From Burkholderiaceae bacterium (GTDB lineage: Bacteria > Pseudomonadota > Gammaproteobacteria > Burkholderiales > Burkholderiaceae_C), in NCBI GenBank assembly GCA_014879655.1, contig JACSRS010000056.1, forward strand, positions 1 through 58,362: 58,362 bases of DNA. The letters are read 5' to 3'. Below are positions 1 to 7,952 of the stretch, piece after piece. Position numbers and translations under genes: made by a program. Numbering within the stretch: the first letter of the stretch is position 1; every line of letters begins with the position of its first letter. The notes under the pieces were generated by a model. The model ran no database searches. It had not been told where the DNA came from and saw only the letters and a list, made by a program, of their open reading frames with translations.

Positions 1-67
1 TTCAGTTGGTTAGAATACCGGCCTGTCACGCCGGGGGTCGCGGGTTCGAGTCCCGTCCACTCCGCCA
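1..67 (+). tRNA. tRNA-Asp (GTC), 5'-truncated by the window edge
   Basis: The sequence reads from the D-arm onward: D-loop with GTTGGTTAGAA, anticodon arm CCTGTCACG with anticodon GTC, variable loop, T-arm GGTTCGAGTCC and a 3' acceptor strand ending in encoded CCA at 65-67. This matches bacterial tRNA-Asp. Roughly the first ten bases of the acceptor stem lie outside the window. A hairpin terminator follows directly. Confidence 0.93.
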
Positions 68-76
68 AAAAAGCAG

Positions 77-109
77 AACGCCTGTGGTCGAAAGTCCACA
101 GGCGTTTTT
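77..109 (+). terminator. Rho-independent terminator after tRNA-Asp
   Basis: An 11-bp perfect stem (AACGCCTGTGG at 77-87 with CCACAGGCGTT at 96-106) closes an 8-nt loop and ends in a five-T run at 105-109. It lies 10 bp past the tRNA CCA end, so it probably ends the tRNA transcript. The minus-strand EamA gene ends nearby at 157. Confidence 0.88.
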
Positions 110-156
110 GTTTGATGCGGCCGCCAAATTCGGCCAGTGGCCCTGCTTTCCCGCAT

Positions 157-1083
157 TCACCTGCGCCGCAGGATTCCTGTCGACAGCGCGGTGCCCAGCA
201 GGATCACCGCGCCACAGCCCACCATCCACCAGGTGATGGTTTCGCCCAGAAACACCACGCCGTACCCCATTGCAAACACCGGAATGACGAAGGTCACGGT
301 CAGTGCACGGGCGGGACCGGTGGATTCGATCAGCCGGAAATACAGCACATAGGCCAGACCGGTGCAAAGCACTCCGGCTGCGATCAATGCCAGCCAGGCA
401 CTGGTGCCCGGCTGACGCTCGGGCCAGGTCCACGCAGCGGGCAGTGCCAGGAACAGCGTTGCGCCCATCTGGCTGCCGGTGGCTGTCAGCATCGAGGGCA
501 TGCCGCTCAGGTACCGCTTGGTGTAGCTGGCGGCAATGCCGTAACACAGTGTGGCCAGCAGACAGGCGCCGACCGCGAGCATCGGCGTCCAGGCAATTGC
601 CTCCAGCGTGGTGGCGGGCGCGTCCTGCGAGACGGCCTTGAGCCCGGCCTTGTCCGAGGCCAGCAGGGCCACGCCAGCGAAGCCCAGCACCAGGCCAGCG
701 ATCCGGCTGCGATCAGGCCGGTCCTTCAGCCAGACCCACGCCACCAGCGCGCCAAACAGCGGCACCGTGGCATTGAGGATGGATGACAGCCCCGTCGTGA
801 TGTGCAGCAGTGCATAGGCGAAGCAGACGAACGGTATCGCCGAGTTCAGCACGCCAACCAGGAAGATGGACTTCCAGTGCCGGCGCAGCTGCGGTCCGAG
901 GCCGCGCAGCAGCAGGATCGGCAGCAGGAATGCGGCCGCGATGCTGACCCTCAGCGCAGCGGTTGGCAGTGCACCAAACTCCACAGTAGCCAGCCGCATG
1001 AACAGGAACGACGACCCCCAGATGGCTGCCAGCAGGATGAATTCAGCCAGCCAGGGGCGTTGCGGCGAGTCCGCGCTGCTCAA
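157..1083 (-). CDS. EamA/DMT-family inner-membrane transporter
   Basis: This 308-residue protein has about ten hydrophobic helices arranged as two EamA repeats, with an early AAIWGSSFLFMR motif typical of the drug/metabolite transporter superfamily. The substrate cannot be read from sequence. The start is a TTG (1083-1081) overlapping the ogt stop as TTGA, which suggests translational coupling. It is the last gene of an apparent alkA-ogt-eamA operon. Export of an alkylating or toxic compound is conceivable but is inference from context only. No signal peptide or extra domain is seen, and the length is normal for the family. Confidence 0.88.
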   Translation of the reverse strand: MSSADSPQRPWLAEFILLAAIWGSSFLFMRLATVEFGALPTAALRVSIAAAFLLPILLLRGLGPQLRRHWKSIFLVGVLNSAIPFVCFAYALLHITTGLSSILNATVPLFGALVAWVWLKDRPDRSRIAGLVLGFAGVALLASDKAGLKAVSQDAPATTLEAIAWTPMLAVGACLLATLCYGIAASYTKRYLSGMPSMLTATGSQMGATLFLALPAAWTWPERQPGTSAWLALIAAGVLCTGLAYVLYFRLIESTGPARALTVTFVIPVFAMGYGVVFLGETITWWMVGCGAVILLGTALSTGILRRR

Positions 1084-1583
1084 AGCACACCTTCAAGTTG
1101 CAGCAACGCCATCTTGCGCTCCAGCCCGCCCGCGTAGCCGGTCAGCGAACCATCGGCGCCGATGACGCGGTGGCACGGAACAATCACGCTGACCGGATTG
1201 GCGCCCACCGCCACCCCCAGCGCGCGAACGGCGCGTGGACGGCCGATCTGTGAGGCCAAGGCGCCGTAGCTGGTGGTGTGACCGAAATCCAGTGTCAGCA
1301 GCGCGAGCCAGACAGCCTGCTGAAATTCGGTTCCGCCCGACAGATCTACCGCCACGTCAAAACGCCTGCGCCTGCCGGCGAAGTATTCAAGCATCTCACT
1401 GGCCGCCTGTTCCAGTACCGGATGACCAGCGGTATTGGTGCAGGCCCTGGCATCGGGCGCATCTCGCTGGCCTTGCGTGAACCACGCGCCGGCAAGGCCC
1501 TTTGGCGAAGCGGCGAGCAGCACTTCCCCGAGCGGGACGGAAACGCGGAGGCAGGCGAGGTTTTGCAGTGAAATATGAGTCAT
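1080..1583 (-). CDS. ogt: Methylated-DNA--protein-cysteine methyltransferase
   Basis: This suicide repair enzyme transfers the methyl group of O6-methylguanine (and O4-methylthymine) to its own cysteine. The 167-residue protein carries the diagnostic PCHRVIG motif with acceptor Cys at about residue 137, and the TSYGALASQIGRP helix-turn-helix segment before it. It has no Ada-type zinc domain, so it is Ogt-type rather than Ada. It follows the Ada-AlkA fusion gene by about 20 bp and its stop overlaps the start of the EamA gene, so the three probably share a transcript. A dispersed repeat copy lies across its leader. Confidence 0.93.
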   Translation of the reverse strand: MTHISLQNLACLRVSVPLGEVLLAASPKGLAGAWFTQGQRDAPDARACTNTAGHPVLEQAASEMLEYFAGRRRRFDVAVDLSGGTEFQQAVWLALLTLDFGHTTSYGALASQIGRPRAVRALGVAVGANPVSVIVPCHRVIGADGSLTGYAGGLERKMALLQLEGVL

Positions 1584-1640
1584 TTTGGCGTCTATCCAGC
1601 GTCAATCAGTCCGTCGATGCTATGGTTTCAGGATTTTTTG
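1575..1640 (+). repeat. Dispersed short repeat, copy 1 (alkA 3' end / ogt leader)
   Basis: The core CCAGCGTCAA lies at 1596-1605 and is followed at the usual distance by GCTATGG (1619-1625). About 23 of 30 aligned bases match the copy near 56.7 kb. It covers the last codons and stop of the alkA gene (1606 onward) and the short gap before ogt. The outer limits are approximate because the flanks are less conserved. Confidence 0.68.
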
Positions 1641-3168
1641 GTGCTTTCGACAGAGGGCCCTGTTGCCAGATCCGAAGCACGGCGTAGCTGCGCCACGGAC
1701 GCCAGACCTGTGAAAGGCGCTCCGCCTCTTTGGCGCTGGTGACACCCAGCGCGCGTTGCAGCGCCACATCACCGGCCGGGAAAGCGTCCGGGTCACGCAG
1801 CACGCGCATCGCGATGTATTGGGCCGTCCATTCGCCGATGCCGGGCAGGGCCTTCAACGCTGCGCAGGCGGCACCAACGTCTGCCGCACTGCCCAGGACG
1901 AGTTGCCCGTCGGCCACGGCTCGTGCCAGCGCCAGGATGGCCTGCTGGCGCTGACGCACGATGCCCAGTTCGCCCAGTGAATCGACGGTGGCCCGGGCCA
2001 GCGCAGCCGCTGAGGGGAAGAGTCGATCCAGCCCGGGCATGCCGGTGTGGACCGGATCGCCAAATCGCTGGGTCAGTCGTCGGGCGAGTGTGCGCGCTGC
2101 AGCCACCGTGATCTGCTGGCCCAGCACGGCGCGCACGGCCAGTTCGAAGCCGTCGATACAGCCGGGGACCCGCAGGCCTTTCAGCCGTTTGTCTAGCGCG
2201 AAACCTGAATCGGCGACCGTAGCAGCCTGGCTCAGACAGGCGTTGATCACGGCGGGGTCGGCATCCAGATCGAACAGTGCGCGCACCCGTGCAATCACCA
2301 GTGGCAACACCTCGGCCAGCGAATCGCTGACCTGCAGCGTCACGCCATTGCGGCTGGCGTCAAAACGCGCCAGCATCCAGCCCGTGTGCATGCGCCCGTC
2401 GCTGGACAGCGCAATCGTGCGGGCGTATGTGGGCGCGGGGCCACCCGCCGACACGGCCTCCACACCCTCGACCAGTCGGCTGGCGAAAAACGCCAGCAGC
2501 GCGTCCACGTCCAGCGGCGGACGCCAGGCCAGCCGGACCGACAGCCCCTGGCCTTCGCGGGCGGCGCCTTCGCGTCGCAACCGGGTCGGGTTGAGCCGGT
2601 AGTGGCTTTGAAAGGCCGAATTGAAGCGCCGCAGCGAACGAAAACCGCTGGCCAGGGCAATGCGGGTGACCGGCAGGTCGGTGTCGGTCAGCAACTGCTT
2701 GGCCGACAGCAGCCGGCGTGTCTGCAGATAGGCCAGCGGCGAAACGCCCAGGTGCGCCTCGAAGATGCGCCTCAGGTGACGGTCACTGACGCCCAGGCGT
2801 GCGGCCAGCGCGGTCATGGATGGCGCGGCTTCGGGCCAGGCGGCGGGGTCGTCGAGCAAGCGGGCCGCCTGATGCGCCAGAATGGCCGATGCATCCTGCA
2901 GCGACCAGGCCACGCCACCGGGCGCCAACTCGGGTCGGCAACGCAAGCAGGGCCGGAACCCGGCCTGCTCAGCCTGCGCAGCCAGTGTGAAAAAGCGGCA
3001 GTTTTCCCGCCGGGGCACACGCACCTTGCAAACGGGCCGGCAGTAAATGCCGGTCGACGTCACGCCCGTAAAGAAGTTGCCGTCAAAGCGTGCATCGCGG
3101 GCCCGCAGCGCCGCGTAGCGGGCTTCGTCGAGGAGGGTGTTCGAGGAGTCTTGCTCGGGCGGTGGCAT
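1606..3168 (-). CDS. alkA: Ada-type sensor fused to 3-methyladenine DNA glycosylase (AlkA)
   Basis: This 520-residue multidomain repair protein excises alkylated purines. Residues 20-80 form an Ada zinc domain with Cys43, Cys47, Cys74 and Cys77 in the GIYCRPVC and CLRC contexts; Cys43 would accept a methyl from DNA phosphotriesters. Residues about 95-190 are an AraC-type helix-turn-helix. The rest is AlkA: an N-terminal domain and a HhH-GPD fold with LPGIGEWTAQYIAMR and catalytic Asp at about 467 (FPAGDVALQR), followed by WRPWRSYA as in E. coli AlkA. Sensor, DNA-binding and glycosylase parts in one chain suggest self-regulated expression in the adaptive response. It is the first gene of alkA-ogt-eamA. 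The last ~12 codons and stop lie in a dispersed repeat, so the C-terminal tail is unusual. Confidence 0.92.
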   Translation of the reverse strand: MPPPEQDSSNTLLDEARYAALRARDARFDGNFFTGVTSTGIYCRPVCKVRVPRRENCRFFTLAAQAEQAGFRPCLRCRPELAPGGVAWSLQDASAILAHQAARLLDDPAAWPEAAPSMTALAARLGVSDRHLRRIFEAHLGVSPLAYLQTRRLLSAKQLLTDTDLPVTRIALASGFRSLRRFNSAFQSHYRLNPTRLRREGAAREGQGLSVRLAWRPPLDVDALLAFFASRLVEGVEAVSAGGPAPTYARTIALSSDGRMHTGWMLARFDASRNGVTLQVSDSLAEVLPLVIARVRALFDLDADPAVINACLSQAATVADSGFALDKRLKGLRVPGCIDGFELAVRAVLGQQITVAAARTLARRLTQRFGDPVHTGMPGLDRLFPSAAALARATVDSLGELGIVRQRQQAILALARAVADGQLVLGSAADVGAACAALKALPGIGEWTAQYIAMRVLRDPDAFPAGDVALQRALGVTSAKEAERLSQVWRPWRSYAVLRIWQQGPLSKAPKNPETIASTD

Positions 3169-3318
3169 GGCTGCATGGTACAGGCCGGGGCGGTCGAGAC
3201 TCGCCGTTTTCGGACATGTGCCCGCAAGCCGGCTGTGCGACCCGGCCCCCTACAATCGTTCAACGATGCCGGGTGTAGCCGGCCCGCCGTTCCGGACATT
3301 TATTCAGGAAGCGCTCTC

Positions 3319-4758
3319 ATGCAACTGTCTCCTTCGATCTTCAAAGCCTATGATATTCGCGGCATCGTGCCGTCCACCATTCATGAAGCGATGGCCGAGG
3401 CGCTGGGACGCGCGTTCGGCACCGTCGCTCGGGCCGAAGGCGAACGCACGGTGGCGGTCGGCCGCGATGGGCGACTGAGCGGGCCGGCCCTGAGCGCGGC
3501 GCTCATCCGCGGCCTGCTTTCGGCCGGCGTCGATGTGATCGATGTAGGCGCCGTGACGACGCCGATGCTGTACTTTGCCGCAAGCACGCTGTGTTCCAGC
3601 GGCATCCAGGTGACCGGCAGTCACAACCCGCGTGACTACAACGGTTTCAAGATGGTGATGGCGGGGCGGGCCATCTATGGCGAGGAGATCCAGGCGCTGC
3701 GCCGGCTGATGGAGCAGCACGAGACCGGCGCGCCGGCGGCAACACCCGGCAGCGTGCGAAGTGTGGACGTGTTGCCGGCTTATCGCGAGCGAATCGTCGG
3801 GGACATCCGGCTGGCGCGTCCGATGAAGATCGTGGTTGATTCCGGCAACGGCATCGCGGGCGCATCGGCACCCGATATCCTGCGCGCCATCGGCTGCGAG
3901 GTGGTCGAGCTTTTCAGTGCCGTGGACGGCTCGTTTCCCAACCACCACCCCGACCCCAGCAAACCCGAGAACCTGCGCGACCTCATCGCGGCGCTCAAGG
4001 ACACCGGCGCCGAGCTGGGCCTCGCCTTTGACGGCGACGGCGACCGGCTGGGCATCGTTACCCGCGAAGGGAACAACATCTTCCCGGATCGCCAGATGAT
4101 GCTGTTCGCGCGCGACGTGCTCACGCGCGTGCCGGGAGGCACCATCCTGTTCGATGTGAAGTGCTCGCAGCGGCTGGCGCCCGCCATTGCGGAAGCCGGC
4201 GGCGAGCCACTGATGTACAAGACCGGCCATTCGCTGATCAAGGCCAAGATGAAAGAGATCGAAGCGAGCGGCCGGCAGGCACCACTGGGCGGCGAGATGA
4301 GCGGCCACATCTTCTTCAAGGAGCGCTGGTACGGGTTTGACGACGGTACCTACGCCGGTTGCCGGCTGCTGGAGATCGTCAGCCGCAGCCCGGACGCCAG
4401 TGCCGTGCTTGATGCCTTGCCAACGAGTTTTTCCACACCCGAACTGAATGTGCCTTGCGCTGAGGGTGAGCCGCACCGGGTGACCGCGCAACTGCAACAG
4501 CAGGCGCAGCCAGTGCTGGCGGCGGCCGCAAAGGTGCGTGGGCGCGACCCGGCACTGGCTCGTATTTCGGCGATCGATGGCCTGCGAGTGGACTGGCCGG
4601 ACGGCTTCGGCCTGATCCGGGCTTCCAACACCACGCCGGTGCTGGTGCTGCGGTTTGAAGGCCAGACGCCCGAAGCGCTGCAGCGGATTGAAACCGACAT
4701 GCTGGCGCTGCTGCGCAGCGTCAAACCAGACGCCGCCATCGAAACGGCGGCGCATTGA
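3319..4758 (+). CDS. Phosphomannomutase/phosphoglucomutase (AlgC/ManB-like)
   Basis: It interconverts hexose 1- and 6-phosphates, supplying precursors for LPS and exopolysaccharide. The 479-residue protein has the four signatures of alpha-D-phosphohexomutases: KAYDIRG near the N-terminus, phosphoserine loop TGSHNP (Ser101), metal loop DGDGDR (238-243), sugar loop GGEMSGH, and a C-terminal phosphate-binding RASNTTP. I place the start at ATG 3319, which begins MQLSPSIFKAYDIRG as in family members; the open frame further upstream is unrelated to the family. It is divergent from alkA and is followed by waaA about 90 bp downstream. A TACAAT sequence at 3251-3256 could be a -10 element but no convincing -35 was found. 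Confidence 0.93.
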   Translation: MQLSPSIFKAYDIRGIVPSTIHEAMAEALGRAFGTVARAEGERTVAVGRDGRLSGPALSAALIRGLLSAGVDVIDVGAVTTPMLYFAASTLCSSGIQVTGSHNPRDYNGFKMVMAGRAIYGEEIQALRRLMEQHETGAPAATPGSVRSVDVLPAYRERIVGDIRLARPMKIVVDSGNGIAGASAPDILRAIGCEVVELFSAVDGSFPNHHPDPSKPENLRDLIAALKDTGAELGLAFDGDGDRLGIVTREGNNIFPDRQMMLFARDVLTRVPGGTILFDVKCSQRLAPAIAEAGGEPLMYKTGHSLIKAKMKEIEASGRQAPLGGEMSGHIFFKERWYGFDDGTYAGCRLLEIVSRSPDASAVLDALPTSFSTPELNVPCAEGEPHRVTAQLQQQAQPVLAAAAKVRGRDPALARISAIDGLRVDWPDGFGLIRASNTTPVLVLRFEGQTPEALQRIETDMLALLRSVKPDAAIETAAH

Positions 4759-4847
4759 GTCGCGTCGATCGGTATTGACACGCGCTTGGACATGCTGACC
4801 GCCCCTGTCGGCAGACTCATGGGGCCATCAGCGCCCGTTCGCCAGTC

Positions 4848-6182
4848 ATGAAGCACCCTTTTTATTCGCTGCTGATGTGGCTCGCCCAGCCGCTGCTGCG
4901 GCGCAAGCTGGCCCGGCGCGCGGTGGCCGAGCCCGGTTATGCGGAGGCGGTGGAGGAGCGTTTCGGACATTACCGCTGCCCCGCTGACAGCGGCCGCGTC
5001 TGGATTCATGCGGTGTCGCTGGGCGAAACCCGGGCCGCAGCCATCTTGCTGGCCGAACTGCGCCAGCAAATGCCCGGACTGCGCCTGTTGCTGACCCACG
5101 GAACCGCCACCGGGCGCGCGGAAGGTGCGAAGCTCTTGCAAGACGGTGACATACAGGTCTGGCAGCCGTGGGACACGCCGGATGCCGTGCAACGCTTTCT
5201 GGCGCACTTCCGCCCCGCCGTTGGCGTGCTGATGGAAACCGAAGTCTGGCCGAATCTGACCGATGCCTGCGCGCGACAAGGCATTGCGCTGGCGCTGGCC
5301 AACGCGCGCATGAATCCGCGTTCACACGCCCGAGCGCGGCGGCTGCTGTGGCTGGCGCGCCCGGTCTTCGGTGCGCTGGCGGCTGTCTGGGCGCAGACCG
5401 AGGGTGACGCCGCGCGCCTGCGCGACCTCGGAGCTAAAGTCACCGGTGTATTTGGCAACCTGAAGTTCGACGCCTCGCCGCAACCGGTATTGCTGGAAAA
5501 GGCGCAGGCGTGGCGTACCGGTATCGATCGGCCGGTCGTGCTGCTGGCCAGCAGCCGGGAAGGGGAGGAAAAGCCGTTTTTGAAACTTATATCCACCCAT
5601 TCCAGCGTCAAACGGTCAGGTGTTGCTTCTGATACGGGAGTAATCGCTGGCAACCCTGAGGCGCAGTACCTGATCGTGCCCCGGCACCCCCAGCGTTTTG
5701 ACGAAGTCGCGGCGCTCATCGCTGAGGCCGGGCTACGCGTCAGTCGCCGCCGTGATTGGGGCGATGGATCGCCACCACCGGCCACCGGTGATTCGGTCTG
5801 GCTCGGCGATTCGTTGGGTGAGATGGCGCTTTACTACGGCCTGGCCGACGTGGCGTTGCTGGGCGGCAGTTTCGAGCCCTTGGGCGGGCAGAACCTGATT
5901 GAGGCTGCGGCCTGCGGTTGCCCGGTGGTGATGGGGCCGCACACCTTCAACTTCGCCGAAGCGGCCGCCCTGGCGCAGTCCGGGGGCGCCGCCCGTGAAA
6001 CGCCCGACATGACGACTGCACTGACGGCGGCGCTGGGTTTGCTGGCGAATCCGGAAGAACTGGCAGCCGCGCGGCAGGCAGCCATTGCCTTTTCACAGGC
6101 CCATCGTGGCGCGGCAAGCCGAACCGCCCGCGCGGTGATCAGTCTGATGGAAGCGGGTGATCCGCAGCTGGCTGCAGACTGA
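4848..6182 (+). CDS. waaA: 3-deoxy-D-manno-octulosonic acid (Kdo) transferase
   Basis: This inner-membrane glycosyltransferase (GT30 fold) adds Kdo from CMP-Kdo to lipid A precursor. The 444-residue protein has an N-terminal hydrophobic anchor, the HAVSLGETRAA motif, GVLMETEVWPNL with the probable catalytic Glu, PRHPQRF and the C-terminal sugar-nucleotide loop LGGSFEPLGGQNLIE. Between LLASSREGEE and LIVPRHPQRF lies a ~25-residue stretch (about residues 243-268) that is encoded by a copy of the dispersed repeat. This linker between the two Rossmann-like halves is normally variable, so the enzyme is probably still active. Frame is maintained throughout. Gene order next to a tolC-type gene is common in Burkholderiales. 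Confidence 0.93.
   Translation: MKHPFYSLLMWLAQPLLRRKLARRAVAEPGYAEAVEERFGHYRCPADSGRVWIHAVSLGETRAAAILLAELRQQMPGLRLLLTHGTATGRAEGAKLLQDGDIQVWQPWDTPDAVQRFLAHFRPAVGVLMETEVWPNLTDACARQGIALALANARMNPRSHARARRLLWLARPVFGALAAVWAQTEGDAARLRDLGAKVTGVFGNLKFDASPQPVLLEKAQAWRTGIDRPVVLLASSREGEEKPFLKLISTHSSVKRSGVASDTGVIAGNPEAQYLIVPRHPQRFDEVAALIAEAGLRVSRRRDWGDGSPPPATGDSVWLGDSLGEMALYYGLADVALLGGSFEPLGGQNLIEAAACGCPVVMGPHTFNFAEAAALAQSGGAARETPDMTTALTAALGLLANPEELAAARQAAIAFSQAHRGAASRTARAVISLMEAGDPQLAAD
5575..5650 (+). repeat. Dispersed short repeat, copy 2, in frame inside waaA
   Basis: The core CCAGCGTCAA lies at 5602-5611 and is followed by ACGGTCAGG, nearly the same as the copy at 56703 (ACGGTCGG). The AT-rich stretch stands out from the GC-rich waaA sequence on both sides. 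It is read through as codons with no stop and supplies roughly 25 residues of the inter-domain linker. Ends are approximate. Confidence 0.68.
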
Positions 6183-6217
6183 CCGCGTCTCCTGGCGCGA
6201 TTGCCTGCTGCCCGTGT

Positions 6218-7546
6218 CTACCTGGCCAGAAAGGCGTTGACGGCTTCGAGGTCTTCCGGCGTCAGGGTGCCGGCGGCCAGGCGCAATTTCAGACCGCCGG
6301 TCAGCACGCTGTAGCGCGTCTGATCCAGGTCGCGTTTGGTCAGAAACAGCTGCGACTGCGAATTCAACACGTCCAGGTTGATTCGCACGCCGACCTGGTA
6401 GCCCAACAGGTTGGAGTCCACAGCACTCTGGGTCGAGGCTACCGCGGTTTCCAGCGCCTTGACCTGGCTCATGCCCGATTTGAGGCCATAGAACGCACTG
6501 CGCGTCGACTGTGCCACGGTGCGCTCGGTTGCCAGCAGATCGGCTTGGGCCTTGTCTTCCAGCGAAAGGGTTTCCTTGATGCGGTTCTGGACAGCGAAGC
6601 CATTGAAGAGGGACCAGTTCAGGGAGACGCCGATGTTGCCGGAATTGGTGTTTGTGCTGTAGCCGGTCGTGGTGCTTCCGCCAGGAAATCTGCTGGCGCC
6701 GTAGCTCGCCACCAGGTCGACCGTCGGTTTGTGGCCGGCCTCGGCCTTCTGGGTTTCAAGCTTCGCAAGCTGGATCTGCACCTGGTTCTGAATCACAGCC
6801 GGGTGGCTGGTCGCCGAAATGGCCACCCATGCGTCCACCGTCGGCGGGTTCAACGGCGGCGGGGTGAACGGAATCGCCAGCGGTTTTGGCTGAATGCCGG
6901 GCTTCCCGACCAGCTGGTCGAGTGCAAGGCGCTTCACCTGCAGGTCATTTTCGGTCCCGATTTCGGCGGCGACGATCTGGTCGTAACGGGCTTCGGACTC
7001 GCGCGTATCGGTGATGGTCGACACCCCAACCTCGAAGTTGCGCTTGGCCACGGCGAGCTGTTCGGCCACGGCCTTTTTCTGGGCCTGCACCAGTCCCAGG
7101 TTGTCCTGGGCGGACAACACCTCGAAATAGGCCACCGTCACGCGCAGGATCAGATCCTGTTCGGCCGCCGTCAGGCGTGCCTTGGCCGCGACGACCTGCT
7201 TTTCCGACTGCTCGTAAGTGGCATAGGCCGCCGGCCGATACAGGGGCTGTGATGCACTGACCGACCCGTTGGTGGAGCTGAAGTCACGATTGGTGTTCAC
7301 GGGCCCGGTCGTGTTGTCAAAAGTGGTCCAGTTGGCACCCGCAGAAAGTCCGACGGTTGGCAGCAGGCCCGCCTTGGCCTGCGCTGCGCGGTACAGGTCA
7401 GATTCGTACTGCGCGCGTGCTGCCTGGTAGCTGGCGTCATAACCTCTGGCCATGTTGAACACGTCCACCAGGTTTTGCGCCTGCACGGATCCCGCGAAAA
7501 GGCCGGCAAGGGCGATCGCAAGCGTCAGGGGGCGGGGTGATTTCAT
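6218..7546 (-). CDS. tolC: TolC-family outer-membrane efflux channel
   Basis: This 442-residue protein is a type I secretion / efflux outer-membrane factor. It has a clear signal peptide (MKSPRPLTLAIALAGLFAG, cleavage after SVQA) and two coiled-coil outer-membrane-efflux repeats rich in Ala, Gln and Lys, with SLNWSLFNGF and the conserved VGVRINLDVLNSQSQL segment near the C-terminus. ATG 7546 is chosen because it opens the signal peptide and follows a GGAG ribosome site; a longer reading frame upstream has no signal sequence. It lies downstream of pcm and a rhodanese gene and further downstream of the TetR-MFP-RND operon on the same strand, so it could serve as outer-membrane partner for that pump. 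Confidence 0.92.
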   Translation of the reverse strand: MKSPRPLTLAIALAGLFAGSVQAQNLVDVFNMARGYDASYQAARAQYESDLYRAAQAKAGLLPTVGLSAGANWTTFDNTTGPVNTNRDFSSTNGSVSASQPLYRPAAYATYEQSEKQVVAAKARLTAAEQDLILRVTVAYFEVLSAQDNLGLVQAQKKAVAEQLAVAKRNFEVGVSTITDTRESEARYDQIVAAEIGTENDLQVKRLALDQLVGKPGIQPKPLAIPFTPPPLNPPTVDAWVAISATSHPAVIQNQVQIQLAKLETQKAEAGHKPTVDLVASYGASRFPGGSTTTGYSTNTNSGNIGVSLNWSLFNGFAVQNRIKETLSLEDKAQADLLATERTVAQSTRSAFYGLKSGMSQVKALETAVASTQSAVDSNLLGYQVGVRINLDVLNSQSQLFLTKRDLDQTRYSVLTGGLKLRLAAGTLTPEDLEAVNAFLAR

Positions 7547-7589
7547 GGACGAATCTCCGTGGATTGACAAATACAAGGGCAAGCTGGCC

Positions 7590-7931
7590 TCAGTAACGCG
7601 GGACGGCAGAGTCGACTTCGCGAGACCAGGCGTCGATGCCGCCCGCAAGGTTGGCAACATGCTCGAAGCCATGCTGCTTCAGAAACGAAGCCACCTGCAT
7701 GCTGCGGCCACCGTGGTGGCACAGGCAGGCAACCGGTCGGTTGGGGTCAAGCTCGGCGAGGCGCACCGGAACCGCGCGCATCGGCAGATTCAACAATTCA
7801 AAACCGTCGGCGCGCACACTGGCGGTTTGCCATTCCCAGGGTTCGCGCACGTCCAGCACCAACGGCTCACCGTGGGCGCGGGCGGCTGTCAGCCAGGCAG
7901 GCAGGTCACGAGGGTGAATCTGTTCGATCAT
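7590..7931 (-). CDS. Single-domain rhodanese-like protein
   Basis: This 113-residue cytoplasmic protein has one rhodanese domain: LVLDVREPWEW near the N-terminus and the active-site loop CLCHHGGRS, whose CHHGGRS form puts the sulfur-carrying Cys at about residue 70. C-terminal NLAGGIDAWS is the usual end of the fold. It would carry a persulfide, but its acceptor is unknown. It is 21 bp downstream of pcm and 43 bp upstream of tolC on the same strand, an arrangement I recall as common in Burkholderiales. Confidence 0.9.
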   Translation of the reverse strand: MIEQIHPRDLPAWLTAARAHGEPLVLDVREPWEWQTASVRADGFELLNLPMRAVPVRLAELDPNRPVACLCHHGGRSMQVASFLKQHGFEHVANLAGGIDAWSREVDSAVPRY

Positions 7932-7952
7932 GGATGGCGCGTGAGGCTTGAT

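Noticed and set aside
3304-4755. Long minus-strand open frame opposite the phosphomannomutase gene
   Set aside because: It has no family motifs and is rich in His, Arg and Gln as expected for an antisense shadow of a GC-rich gene; the plus-strand gene has all catalytic loops. The same reasoning rejects long antisense frames over dctM, rhlE, ettA, the copper oxidase/channel, the RND pump and the FAD oxidase.
4775-4803. TTGACA sequence in the gap before waaA as a promoter
   Set aside because: No acceptable -10 element lies 16-18 bp downstream, so it was not listed.
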